The notes beneath the pieces were generated by a model, which saw only the letters and a list, made by a program, of their open reading frames with translations, was not told the DNA's origin and ran no database searches. Below, one piece after another: positions 35,968 through 45,361 of a stretch of DNA of 64,000 nucleotides. The position numbers were made by a program, and so were the translations under genes. Origin of the DNA: Clostridiaceae bacterium. GTDB taxonomy: Bacteria; Bacillota; Clostridia; Acetivibrionales; DUMB01. Where the stretch lies: assembly GCA_012840085.1 (NCBI GenBank), contig DUMB01000098.1:81554-145553 (forward strand), written 5' to 3'. The stretch's first letter is position 1; every line of letters starts with the position of its first letter.

Positions 35968-38900
35968 ATGCTGAACGATTCTCAGTTGGACAGAACGATA
36001 AAAAAATTGGAAAGGCTTGAAGAAACTCTTTCAAAGCATAAATTTTCCACCATAGGGAATTTGGAAGTAAGCCGTTTTGAAACTATGGAACAGTATCATC
36101 AGGTACCTGATGATGCAAGCTTATATGTAAGTACCAAGCATGGTGATACCTGGGGTGGAGAAAGGTCATACTGCTGGTTCCGCGGTACCGCGCGTATACC
36201 TGAGGAATACAGCGGTAAAGCAGTTTATGTTCACCCGGTACTGGGAGGCTTTGAAGGATTTTTATGGGTAAATGGCATTCCGAAGGGTATTTTTACTACG
36301 AAACATTCCAATCAGATTACATCCCTTCATGAATATGGCCTGATAACGAATAATGCTGAACCCGGTAAGGAATATGACATAGCTATTGAATTTTATGCAG
36401 GACATTATATACATGGAATGCACCCATTGGAAGAGAATGAGGTGCCGGATTTTACCTTTACTTTTGAACATATTTCCTTATGTGTAAAAAATCAGGATAT
36501 TATTGATTTTATCTTTGATTTGCGGACACTTATCCAGTTGGCCAAGTCAATGGATAAATTCAGCTTCAGAAGAGCAGATGTATTGAATTGCCTTATAGAG
36601 GTTCATAAAACAGTATATTATTCAATTAACGACTTGCCGGAGAGTACATGGCGTACTGCACTTGCAAAAGCCAGAGAAATAATGAAACCGGTTTTGAGCG
36701 CTAAAAACTCCCAGTCTGCTCCAATAGCAGGCCTTATAGGGCATTCACATATGGATACTGCATGGTTGTGGCCGCTTGAAGTCACCCTGAAAAAGTGCGC
36801 ACGCACATATTCCAATCAGATAAGCCTGATGGAGCAGTATCCGGAATACCGGTTCATACAGAGCTCGGCCTATCATTCCGAAATGCTCAGACGCCACTAT
36901 CCCAAGCTGTTTGAGATGATTCAGAGCAAAGTGGCTGAAGGAAGATATGAACCTAATGGTGCTGTGTGGGTAGAATGTGACTGCAATATTACTTCGGGAG
37001 AGTTCATGATCCGTCAGATGTTGTGGGGGCAGAATTTTACACGCAAGTACTTTAACTTTACTTCCAACTGCTTGTGGATGCCTGACACATTTGGATATAG
37101 CGCCGCCATTCCTCAGATAATGAAGGGATGTCATGTAGACTATTTCCTGACAACCAAGCTGTCATGGAACGATACAAACAAGTTCCCTTACGAAGCCTTC
37201 TATTGGGAAGGAATAGACGGTACAAGGGTGTTTACGCACTTTAACTCAATTCACTGCTGGCCTGATGCTGAAACATTGATAAAATCTTTGGAAGGCCGGG
37301 ACAGTGACAATTACATTCAGAATAAAAGGACAGTAAATAAGAGACTAGTTTCTTATGGCTTTGGCGATGGAGGCGGTGGCCCTCAATTTGAAATGCTTGA
37401 AGCCTCACGGCGTGTCCGGGATCTGGAAGGCTGCCCGAAGGCTGAGCATGTAGTGGTAGGCCAGTTTATGAAAGATATGGAGAGGGAAGCTGTTAATCCT
37501 CCTTTGCATCAGGGAGAACTGTATCTGGAAATGCATCGCGGCACATTGACAAATATGCATAATATAAAACGAAACAACCGCAAAGCTGAATTACTGATAC
37601 ATGATTTGGAACTCTTGACTGTAAAGAAGGCTATAGCTGAGGGGAAAGCTGCGACAGATGAACACTTGAGGCCACTTGTGGAGACTCTGCTTGTAAACCA
37701 GTTCCATGATATATTGCCAGGCTCCAGCATTGCTGAGGTTCATGACCGGTCCTGCCGCGACATGTTTGAGTTGCTGAGAAAAGGAAAGGACATGATTCCG
37801 GAACTGGTGACGGTAAAAGCAGAAGATAATGTTATTACTGTTATAAATACGCTTGGGTTTGAAAGAAATGAAATAATAAGAATTCCTGATATGGAAGGCA
37901 TGGCACCTGTGGATGGCAGTCTGTCGGTACAACGGTATACGGATTTGCAGGGACGAAAGATGCTTTGCATCGGTCCTGTAAAACTACCGCCCATGGGCAG
38001 TATTGCAATTAAATTTGATAAAGAGAAATCACAACAAAAAGTTGAAGATGATATCTTCTGTTATGACGGAAAAAAACTGACTACACCATTTGCTAAAGTT
38101 TCATTTGAGGACAACGGTACAATCGGCTCCTTCATTGATACCCGTGTCAACAGGGAGTTGCGAGGTAATGGGTACCCGCTTAATACTTTCCTCATAGCTG
38201 AAGACGTACCGGCATTATGGGACAACTGGGATGTTGACGCTGACATCCAGTTGAAGTTTGAGAATGCATCCAAATTGCTTGAGCGCCGGGTAATATCAAC
38301 CGGTCCTCTTGAATTCAGGATTCGCAGCCGCTATCAGATATGCGAAGGTTCGTTTATAACACAGGATATGATCTTTTATGCTCATTCACCCCGTGTTGAT
38401 TTTGAGACCATAATAGACTGGAATGCAAAACACAGATTCCTCAAGACTGCTTTTGACACAACTGTTAAGAGCAACACTGCCCGCCATGAGATTCAGTTCG
38501 GATATTGTCAGAAGCCTACAACAAGGAATAATACTCTGGAGCAGGCTATGTTTGAGGTACTCAACCACAAATATACTGACTTGTCCGAGCCAAGATATGG
38601 TATCTCGGTATTGAATGACTGTAAATATGGCGTGTCGGTAGAGGGTTCATCTATCAGATTGTCGCTTCACAAAGGTGGATGCAATCCTGATCCTCGCGGG
38701 GACATAGGCATTCATGAGTGCGTATATTCATTCTTGCCGCATATCGGCGGCTTTAAGGCTGAAAGCGTGGTTCATCCTGCATACTGCCTGAATGTTCCGC
38801 CAATTGTGATAAACGGCCGTGATGAAACTCCGTCCCTTGCAATGACAGATGCAGACAATATTATCATTGAGACGGTCAAACCCTGTGAAGATAATCAGAA

Positions 38901-39090
38901 GGCCTTTATCATCAGGTTGTATGAGGCTGAAGGAAGCTTTACCCACAGTACATTGAAGCTTGGGCTGCAGCCGCAGAGTGTTGAACTGACTGATATGCTG
39001 GAAGAGACGATAGAAAAGTTGCCGTGCAATAATGAAATACAGCTTACTTTCCGTCCCTTTGAAATTAAAACAATTAAAGTAGGATATTAG
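35968..39090 (+). CDS. GH38 alpha-mannosidase (MAN2C1-type)
   Basis: The protein has about 1,040 residues from the ATG at 35968, with AAGGAG 7 bp upstream; an ATG 48 bases earlier lies in the repeat tract. The N-terminal ~240 residues are the beta-rich domain found in cytoplasmic/vacuolar GH38 mannosidases. The catalytic barrel starts with GLIGHSHMDTAWLWP and holds the nucleophile Asp in LWMPDTFGYSAAIPQIM. The helical bundle with NQFHDILPGSSIAEVHD follows, then the C-terminal beta domains. No signal peptide is present. It differs in subclass from the GH38 at 31948, which suggests the pair removes mannose from different linkages. The UroD-like gene follows 32 bp later in the same operon. Confidence 0.93.
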   Translation: MLNDSQLDRTIKKLERLEETLSKHKFSTIGNLEVSRFETMEQYHQVPDDASLYVSTKHGDTWGGERSYCWFRGTARIPEEYSGKAVYVHPVLGGFEGFLWVNGIPKGIFTTKHSNQITSLHEYGLITNNAEPGKEYDIAIEFYAGHYIHGMHPLEENEVPDFTFTFEHISLCVKNQDIIDFIFDLRTLIQLAKSMDKFSFRRADVLNCLIEVHKTVYYSINDLPESTWRTALAKAREIMKPVLSAKNSQSAPIAGLIGHSHMDTAWLWPLEVTLKKCARTYSNQISLMEQYPEYRFIQSSAYHSEMLRRHYPKLFEMIQSKVAEGRYEPNGAVWVECDCNITSGEFMIRQMLWGQNFTRKYFNFTSNCLWMPDTFGYSAAIPQIMKGCHVDYFLTTKLSWNDTNKFPYEAFYWEGIDGTRVFTHFNSIHCWPDAETLIKSLEGRDSDNYIQNKRTVNKRLVSYGFGDGGGGPQFEMLEASRRVRDLEGCPKAEHVVVGQFMKDMEREAVNPPLHQGELYLEMHRGTLTNMHNIKRNNRKAELLIHDLELLTVKKAIAEGKAATDEHLRPLVETLLVNQFHDILPGSSIAEVHDRSCRDMFELLRKGKDMIPELVTVKAEDNVITVINTLGFERNEIIRIPDMEGMAPVDGSLSVQRYTDLQGRKMLCIGPVKLPPMGSIAIKFDKEKSQQKVEDDIFCYDGKKLTTPFAKVSFEDNGTIGSFIDTRVNRELRGNGYPLNTFLIAEDVPALWDNWDVDADIQLKFENASKLLERRVISTGPLEFRIRSRYQICEGSFITQDMIFYAHSPRVDFETIIDWNAKHRFLKTAFDTTVKSNTARHEIQFGYCQKPTTRNNTLEQAMFEVLNHKYTDLSEPRYGISVLNDCKYGVSVEGSSIRLSLHKGGCNPDPRGDIGIHECVYSFLPHIGGFKAESVVHPAYCLNVPPIVINGRDETPSLAMTDADNIIIETVKPCEDNQKAFIIRLYEAEGSFTHSTLKLGLQPQSVELTDMLEETIEKLPCNNEIQLTFRPFEIKTIKVGY

Positions 39091-39122
39091 AAAATAAATC
39101 TCATATTACAGGAGGATTAAGG

Positions 39123-40175
39123 ATGACTAAAAAAGAAAGAGTAGCCCTGGCCATCAATCACAAAGAACCGGACAAGGTGCCAAAAGGCGAAATAGCAATA
39201 GACGGTAGTCTGACAAAAAAACTGATCGGAGCTGACCGTTATGATCAGCTTGGTCCACTGGGAAGCGAGCTGGCTGCACGCGAGTTGCTTAATATGGATA
39301 TTGCTTTTGTCAACGACTTTCCAATAAAGGTTGTTGGTCAAACTGATGAGGGATACGACATTATACAGGGGCCTTTTGGCAACCAGATGGTTGACAATGG
39401 CAAGTCCAGCCATAATTATAAGCCCTTGGTGGACGACATTGAAGACGCAGATAACTACCATGTACCGGATATGAACTGGTGTCCCACCGACAAACTTGAT
39501 TTTTATAAAGAAAATTCTGATATGTATGTAGTAGCCCAGATAGGGGGACCTGCCAGCAACGTTTACCTGTGCATGGGCATGGAAGATTACATGGTTTATT
39601 CTCTTACAAATACAAAAGAAGTTGGCATTATTGCAGAAAGAATCATGGAGTACGAAGTAAAACGGGCAAAGAAATTCCTGGACCACGGTGCCGATGCAAT
39701 ACTCATTGCAGATGATATTGCTTTCAATTCAGGCCCATTCCTTCCTCCTGCAATTATGGACCAGATTGTTTATCCATATTTGAAATGGGCTGTGAAGGAA
39801 ATAAAAAAATATAAGGATGTTCCGGTTTTTATGCATACAGATGGCTACGTATATGATGTAATGGACAAAATAGTTGAATGCGGCTTTGACGGATTGCAGT
39901 CACTTCAGCCGTCTTCAGGCATGGATATTGCAAAGATAAAAGCTAATTATGGAAAGGATTTGTGCCTTATGGGCAACATCGATCTGGATTATTTGCTGAC
40001 TTTCGGAAGCCCTCAGGAAGTGGAAGACGAGGTCAAAAGGGTTATTGATATAGCAGCACCCGGCGGTGGATTTATCCTGAGCTCATGCAATATTCTTGTG
40101 GATATCGTAAAGCCCGAGAATGTACTGGCAATGTATAATTGTGCTGAAAAGTACGGTGTATATGGCAGAAGATGA
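39123..40175 (+). CDS. UroD/MtaA-like (COG0407) protein, function unknown (2)
   Basis: The 350-residue TIM-barrel protein of the UroD/MtaA superfamily is a distant paralogue of the protein at 15695. The zinc-type motif reads FMHTDG (His238), with Asp where methyltransferases have Cys; a later Cys is kept in FILSSCN. The stretch GNIDLDYLLTFGSPQEVEDEV is typical of the family. It shares an operon with the GH38 mannosidase, again linking this family to glycan breakdown rather than heme. The enzyme reaction is unknown. A GGAGG site precedes the ATG and a strong terminator follows. Confidence 0.78.
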   Translation: MTKKERVALAINHKEPDKVPKGEIAIDGSLTKKLIGADRYDQLGPLGSELAARELLNMDIAFVNDFPIKVVGQTDEGYDIIQGPFGNQMVDNGKSSHNYKPLVDDIEDADNYHVPDMNWCPTDKLDFYKENSDMYVVAQIGGPASNVYLCMGMEDYMVYSLTNTKEVGIIAERIMEYEVKRAKKFLDHGADAILIADDIAFNSGPFLPPAIMDQIVYPYLKWAVKEIKKYKDVPVFMHTDGYVYDVMDKIVECGFDGLQSLQPSSGMDIAKIKANYGKDLCLMGNIDLDYLLTFGSPQEVEDEVKRVIDIAAPGGGFILSSCNILVDIVKPENVLAMYNCAEKYGVYGRR

Positions 40176-40233
40176 AGCCAATTAAAAGCTTCAACATAAT
40201 TAAAACCCTCAATGCAATATAAAGCATCATAAA

Positions 40234-40275
40234 AATAAAGCCTCAACACTTACGCGTTGAGGCTTTATTTTTATC
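40234..40275 (+). terminator. Intrinsic terminator after the second UroD-like gene
   Basis: A 14-bp stem (40234-40247 with 40256-40269, core AAAGCCTCAAC/GTTGAGGCTTT) is followed by TTTATC. Confidence 0.9.
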
Positions 40276-40525
40276 TTAGCTTTGCTTATCTTAAACTTTT
40301 GCTTATTTTAAGCTTTTGTTTGTCTTAAGCTTTTGTTTATCTTAAGCTTTTGTTTATCTTAAGCTTTTGTTTATCTTAAGATTTTGTTTATCTTAAGCTT
40401 TTGTTTATCTTAGCTTTGTTTATCTTAGCTTTGTTTATCTTAGGCTTTGTTTATCTTAGCAATTATTTATCCTAGCAATTATTTGTCTTAGCATTTATTT
40501 ATCTTAACTTCATATTTATCTTAAT
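40276..40525. repeat. Degenerate tandem repeat, unit TTTATCTTAAGCTTTTG (17 bp)
   Basis: About fifteen copies stand head to tail. The best ones are identical 17-bp units (TTTATCTTAAGCTTTTG); later ones shrink to 14-15 bp (TTTATCTTAGCTTTG) and then decay. It fills the gap between two converging operons directly after the terminator. Confidence 0.8.
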
Positions 40526-40635
40526 TAGTTTTTTGCCAACTTATTGATGGACATTCAATTAACGCATATAGTATCGTCAGGAGGATGGTCAAAGCTTTTC
40601 TTTAATCTGCCGTGAATACTTACCGGTCTTTAAAT

Positions 40636-41463
40636 TTAGCCTTTTACTGCTCCGGCTGTTACACCTTCAATAATTCTGTTTGAGAATATAATAAACAGTA
40701 TCAGTATTGGCACAGTTGACAGAATGGATACGGCCATGGCTGAATCAACAGTCATAAATAAGTTCTTTGTGTACTTCATAATTATCAACGGAACGGTTTT
40801 ATACTTCTCGCTCGTCAGGAAGATAAGAGGCAAGAAGAATTGATTCCATATTTGTACTGAAACTGTTATACATACGGCAAACACTACAGGACTTGCCATC
40901 GGGAACATAATTTTGTAGAAAGTCGTCCATTCGCCTGCTCCGTCTATAATTGCCGCTTCATGGATTTCCTCGGGAAGTTTTGCAAAAAAGTTGGACAGCA
41001 TAAATACAGGCATGGAAATACTGGATGCCGATACAATAATAACAGATAACAAATTATCTACAAGGTTCAGTTTGCTCATGAGCAGAAATATAGGTACAAT
41101 ACCCAGCTGTGCAGGGAACATCAAACCAATAAGGAAATATACACGTATTGCTTTTTTAAGTTTAAAACTGTAGCGTGCAATTCCGTATGAGGTTAAAGAA
41201 GATATAATAACTATCAGAAGCAAACTTGCCACAAGTATGATTACACTGTTCAGAAAAAATCTGAGAAACTTATCATCAACCAGCAGCTTTTTATAATTAT
41301 CAAATGTAAATCCACTTGGTGATCCAAGGGTGTTGGTCAGAATATCTTTTTTGGGTCTGAAAGAATTATATAATATATAACCCAGGATAAAAACTGCAAA
41401 CGAGCAATATACCCATAGAAAAGCTTTTACAATCCCAGCTGCAATTCCATGATGTTTATCCAT
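40636..41463 (-). CDS. Sugar ABC transporter permease, MalG/AraQ type
   Basis: The 275-residue permease has about six membrane segments (from AFLWVYCSFAVFILGYILYN) and the EAA loop EIHEAAIIDGAGEWTTFYKIMFPMASP. It ends with IIEGVTAGAVKG, the C-terminal motif of the MalG group. It is the last gene of a reverse-strand operon: binding protein, MalF-type permease, MalG-type permease. No ATPase gene is present, as in the first transporter. Confidence 0.92.
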   Translation of the reverse strand: MDKHHGIAAGIVKAFLWVYCSFAVFILGYILYNSFRPKKDILTNTLGSPSGFTFDNYKKLLVDDKFLRFFLNSVIILVASLLLIVIISSLTSYGIARYSFKLKKAIRVYFLIGLMFPAQLGIVPIFLLMSKLNLVDNLLSVIIVSASSISMPVFMLSNFFAKLPEEIHEAAIIDGAGEWTTFYKIMFPMASPVVFAVCITVSVQIWNQFFLPLIFLTSEKYKTVPLIIMKYTKNLFMTVDSAMAVSILSTVPILILFIIFSNRIIEGVTAGAVKG

Positions 41464-41466
41464 GGC

Positions 41467-42396
41467 TTATTCCTCCTCCTTTCGATACATCAATGATATC
41501 TGGAATATCGCTACAATGAACAGCATCAGGAACAGTACCACCGCAATAGTTGTTCCCATTCCCATGGAGTTTTCATTAACTCTTCCGCCCAGCGGATTCT
41601 GGTCTCCGAAGGCCATTCTGTAAAAGAACAGGGACATTACGTCAACATTACGGTTTATACCTCCTGATATACCACCCAGGATGTAGCTGAAATCGAAAAT
41701 TGTCATACCGAAAATGTAAGCAGCCAGTACCAGATTAAGGATAGTTGTTTTTATCTGTGGCAATACAATATAATAGAGCCTTCTCCAGACTCCGGCTCCT
41801 TCCAAGTATGCACTTTCAATTTCGTCGAAAGATATCATTTTCATGGCACCGATGAAATATACCATACCGACGCCGATACCAGCCCATGTAATCATTATCC
41901 ATACAATATAAATACCGAGTTCAGGGATACCAAGCCATGACCTGGTGAGATGACCAAGGCCTATCAACTCCAGTATTCTGTTAAAAAGGCCTATGTTTCC
42001 GTCAAATAGCAGAGTGAAAATAAAAACTATAATAGGTGTTGAAATAAACTGCGGAGAAAATATTGCTACCTGGAAAAAGTTCTTTCCTTTTGATTTTATA
42101 TAAATCATGTATGCCATAATAATCTGTATTGGTATTTGCAATAATACAGTCAGCACAAATAACGTGAAACTATGTCCCAATGCGTTGGTCATTTGCGACA
42201 TCAATTCGGGGTTTGTAAACAGTTCAATATAATTGCCTAAACCTACGAAGACTTTTTCGCTTATTCCATTCCATTCAAAAAAGCTTATATTTATAGCAGC
42301 GAAAATCGGGTAAATGACAAAGATTGTGTATAATATAAAGCCCGGCAGTAAAAAGAATATATATGGCCTTTTCTTGAAAAATGCTATCAATTTCAC
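41467..42396 (-). CDS. Sugar ABC transporter permease, MalF/UgpA type
   Basis: The ~309-residue permease begins FFKKRPYIFFLLPGFILYTIFVIYP. Its EAA loop reads EIESAYLEGAGVWRRLYYIVLPQI. The reading frame extends to a TTG at 42411, but the GGAGGAGG ribosome site lies inside that extension, so the start is the GTG at 42396 or the TTG at 42390. It partners with the next permease 3 bp downstream and the lipoprotein encoded upstream. Confidence 0.9.
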   Translation of the reverse strand: MKLIAFFKKRPYIFFLLPGFILYTIFVIYPIFAAINISFFEWNGISEKVFVGLGNYIELFTNPELMSQMTNALGHSFTLFVLTVLLQIPIQIIMAYMIYIKSKGKNFFQVAIFSPQFISTPIIVFIFTLLFDGNIGLFNRILELIGLGHLTRSWLGIPELGIYIVWIMITWAGIGVGMVYFIGAMKMISFDEIESAYLEGAGVWRRLYYIVLPQIKTTILNLVLAAYIFGMTIFDFSYILGGISGGINRNVDVMSLFFYRMAFGDQNPLGGRVNENSMGMGTTIAVVLFLMLFIVAIFQISLMYRKEEE

Positions 42397-42435
42397 TCCT
42401 CCTCCGTACAAACTAACAGATAACCACTGACAGTT

Positions 42436-42470
42436 AGTATAAAAATGCTCCTTTTTACATAAGGAGCATC
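42436..42470 (-). terminator. Attenuator hairpin between binding protein and permease genes
   Basis: On the reverse strand ATGCTCCTT pairs with AAGGAGCAT, with a 7-base loop, and is followed by TTTTTATAC. This would end most transcripts after the binding-protein gene and let some continue into the permeases. Confidence 0.7.
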
Positions 42471-42530
42471 TTTATACAATTAATAGAAGCCGAATGTAAA
42501 TTAAGTGAATTAAATATTAAAGTTTTTTAT

Positions 42531-43832
42531 TTATCTTTTTGCGATTTCATTTTTAATTGTTTCGGCAGCTTTCTCACCTGTCAATTCGCCCAGCATTACC
42601 CTAGGACCTATATCACTGACTAAAATTTCCTGAGGTTTGCTGTTTTCGTTGGCAACTGCAGATAATACGTGGTAAACATTGTAACCTATGATATCAAAGT
42701 CTGCCATTTCTTTTATTGCTTCACTTGCATAATCGATATCATCTACTACAGGTATTCCTCCTACTTTCTCATGCATAATCTGCTGAGCATCCTTGCTGCT
42801 TAAGAACTCAATGTATTTTGCTGCTTCATCAGGATATTTTGTTTTTGAGGAAGCTGCATAAGTCAAGAAGTTACTGAATCCGCTCTGTGAATAACGTTTT
42901 CCGTTATTGTCTGGAATTGCGAAACGGCCGATATTCAAGCCGGTTGATTCATAAATACTGTTATTCCATGTACCGTCAATTATCATTGCAGTTTTGCCGT
43001 TTGTAAATGCAAGCTGTGCACCGGCACCATCAGTTGCTGCAACGTCAGAGCCGAAATATCCTTTTTCTACAAATTCGCGGAAAACGCTGAATCCTTTTGC
43101 CATAGGAGCATAGTCAATATCAAATTTGCCTTCTGAGAGAGAACCAAGAAGATCGTTATAGAATACAGGTGCAGTCAGCTGGAGGAACCAGTAGCGATCC
43201 CAGTCACCTTTTCCGCCTAATGCTATTGGTATTTCACCGTTCTGTTTAAGGGTTTCACAAACTTTAACGAAGTCATCCCATGTTTCTGGTTTTGCCAGAC
43301 CATACTTGTCAAAAATATCTTTATTATAGTACATTGTAACATAGTCAGTAAATGCAGGGAAAGAGCAGTAAATAGAACCGTCTACAGTTGCATAATCGAT
43401 AGATCCCTGAGGATATCTGCTGGTGTCTAAATTATACTTGTCAAGGTTGAGCAGATAACCGTTTCTTGCCATTTCAGCCATTTTAGTTGATTTATTTCCC
43501 TGAACCCAGAACAAATCGGGAAGCGAATTGGATTGAACAGCAACGTTTAATGCGTCGAAGCTACCTGAAAACTGATAATCAAGTTTGATGTTAGGATATT
43601 TTTTCTCAAAAGCTTGGTTGATCAGTTTGAATGCCTCTTCCAACACTGCCTGATTGTCAGGGTCTCCCCAAACTTTCAATGTAACGTTTTCAGAACTGGT
43701 TTTATCTCCGTTTGAAGTGTCATTACTGCCTGAAGTGTCGTTTTTTTGGCCGGATGTTTTTCCGCAAGCTACCATGGATACTAACAGTGATAAAGTTAAA
43801 ACTAATACTAGGATTTTTGCAATTTTTTTCAT
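42531..43832 (-). CDS. Sugar ABC transporter solute-binding lipoprotein, family 1
   Basis: The 433-residue protein has a lipoprotein signal (LLVSMVACGK, lipidated Cys23) and a Ser/Asn/Asp-rich linker. It has the family 1 sugar-binding fold (LKVWGDPDNQAVLEEAFKLIN, YYNKDIFDKYGLAKPETWDDF, GKTAMIIDGTWNNS). It is the first gene of the reverse-strand transporter operon and lies next to a ROK regulator that probably controls it. The substrate is not evident; a mono- or disaccharide released by the GH38 enzymes is plausible. Confidence 0.92.
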   Translation of the reverse strand: MKKIAKILVLVLTLSLLVSMVACGKTSGQKNDTSGSNDTSNGDKTSSENVTLKVWGDPDNQAVLEEAFKLINQAFEKKYPNIKLDYQFSGSFDALNVAVQSNSLPDLFWVQGNKSTKMAEMARNGYLLNLDKYNLDTSRYPQGSIDYATVDGSIYCSFPAFTDYVTMYYNKDIFDKYGLAKPETWDDFVKVCETLKQNGEIPIALGGKGDWDRYWFLQLTAPVFYNDLLGSLSEGKFDIDYAPMAKGFSVFREFVEKGYFGSDVAATDGAGAQLAFTNGKTAMIIDGTWNNSIYESTGLNIGRFAIPDNNGKRYSQSGFSNFLTYAASSKTKYPDEAAKYIEFLSSKDAQQIMHEKVGGIPVVDDIDYASEAIKEMADFDIIGYNVYHVLSAVANENSKPQEILVSDIGPRVMLGELTGEKAAETIKNEIAKR

Positions 43833-43987
43833 TTTACTTCTCTCCTTTTCAAAGAAATTTCAAAGCATTTCTAAAAGAATACTTTAACTTTGCAGCAAAT
43901 AACTTTATTGCTAAATTAATAGCTCTTTTCTCACATCCTCTCATATTTGTTTTAGTCAAGATATTAAATTCCTGCTTCAAACAGGAT

Positions 43988-45136
43988 TTAAGGCATTGGT
44001 TCAAGACTATTTTCCATAACTAATGCTGCTGTTCCGATAAATGAGGCGCTGCTTGTAAAAGATGAGGGTTTTATAGTTATTTCATTCTGCTGGTCCCATA
44101 TTGTGTGCTGGCTTTTTAATTTGCTTCTTATGCTTTCAACTACCATATCTTTGCACATATGCAAATCCCCGCCTATTACAAAGGACTCAATGTCAAACGC
44201 AGCCTGAAAGTTTATTATTGCAGTTACAATGTACTGAGTCATCCGGTCAATAGCCTGCATGTATAATTTATTTCCGTTTACTGCACCATCAGTCAGGTCC
44301 CACCAGTTTATATTTTCCGGGGCACCGTTTTCTTTTGCCCACTGAACTGTTGCCCTGGTACTGCTGTACTTCTCAAGACAGCCTCTTCGCCCGCATTCAC
44401 ACTGAATACCATCTGGAACAACAATGCTGTGGCCTATTATACCTGCAAGGCCTGAAATGCCTGTATATAGCTTCTTATTTATAATAATGCCTCCACCTAT
44501 ACCAGAAGATATTCCTATATAAATAAAACTGCTGAGCTCCTGTAAATTCCCAAAATAGACTTCTGCCAATGCGGCAACATGCATGTCATTTTGCATATAT
44601 ACCGGTAATCCATAACGTTTGCTAAGTTCAGAAGTTACAGGAATGTTATGCAGGTTGTTAAAATCAGGAGGATTAAGAATAGTGCCGACAGATAGTGGAC
44701 CTACAGATGAAACACCGATGCCATGAATGTTTTTGCTTAACTTGTTCTTAATAAGTTGATCACAAAGGCTGAAAATGCTTTTGAGTAATGCTTCATTGTT
44801 CCTGATAGGTGCCATTGGTAGTGTTTCAGACTGAAGAATTTCTCCCCTTAAATTTATAATACCTGCCTGAAGTATATCCCTCCCAATCGAAATTCCCAGG
44901 GTGAGCATTGAATTTGGTACAATTTCCAACAGTATGGGTCTTCGTCCTCCTGTGGAAGTTGATGCCCCACATTCCCGGACGACACCTTTGGAAATAAACT
45001 CATTTACAATAGCAGTTACTGTCATTTTGCTAAGGTCTGTTCGCTTTGTAAGTTCAATGCGTGAGACAGGACCCTGCGTTGCTATTTGTTTTAATAGTAT
45101 GAATTTGTTAATGTCATTCATGTCTTGATGATTCAT
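43988..45136 (-). CDS. ROK-family transcriptional regulator (NagC/XylR type)
   Basis: The 382-residue protein has an N-terminal winged helix (GPVSRIELTKRTDLSKMTVTAIVNEFISKGVVRE). The ROK sugar-kinase-like domain follows, with GISSGIGGGIIINKKLY, the signature segment GISGLAGIIGHSIV and the zinc motif CECGRRGCLE. ROK regulators of this type repress sugar operons and are released by a sugar ligand. It is upstream of and co-directional with the reverse-strand transporter operon. Two palindromes of 9-3-9 layout lie in its own upstream region, pointing to autoregulation. The ribosome site (AAGGT) is weak. Confidence 0.9.
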   Translation of the reverse strand: MNHQDMNDINKFILLKQIATQGPVSRIELTKRTDLSKMTVTAIVNEFISKGVVRECGASTSTGGRRPILLEIVPNSMLTLGISIGRDILQAGIINLRGEILQSETLPMAPIRNNEALLKSIFSLCDQLIKNKLSKNIHGIGVSSVGPLSVGTILNPPDFNNLHNIPVTSELSKRYGLPVYMQNDMHVAALAEVYFGNLQELSSFIYIGISSGIGGGIIINKKLYTGISGLAGIIGHSIVVPDGIQCECGRRGCLEKYSSTRATVQWAKENGAPENINWWDLTDGAVNGNKLYMQAIDRMTQYIVTAIINFQAAFDIESFVIGGDLHMCKDMVVESIRSKLKSQHTIWDQQNEITIKPSSFTSSASFIGTAALVMENSLEPMP

Positions 45137-45200
45137 ACCTTACAACAGCAGCCCCTTTACATAATTACATAAAATAAAACAAAACAATAATATAGCATAC

Positions 45201-45221
45201 TAAGTAAAAAACTTTTACTAA
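45201..45221. promoter_or_regulatory. Candidate ROK operator 1
   Basis: TAAGTAAAA - AAC - TTTTACTAA is a 9-3-9 inverted repeat 65 bp upstream of the ROK regulator start. A second site of the same layout is at 45362. Confidence 0.55.
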
Positions 45222-45361
45222 GTTTCAAAAAATGACCAAATAAAATTTTTATTTTTGCAAATCAATTAATAAAGCTTAATAAAATTGTGCAATTTGATTT
45301 GGTTAATCGTTTACCTCGCTGATATTATTGTACAATTTGTTTAGAATAATGTCAATCCTAT

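Noticed and set aside
40276..40525. CRISPR-like array
   Set aside because: The 17-bp units abut one another without unique spacers and decay along the tract, and no cas genes are nearby.
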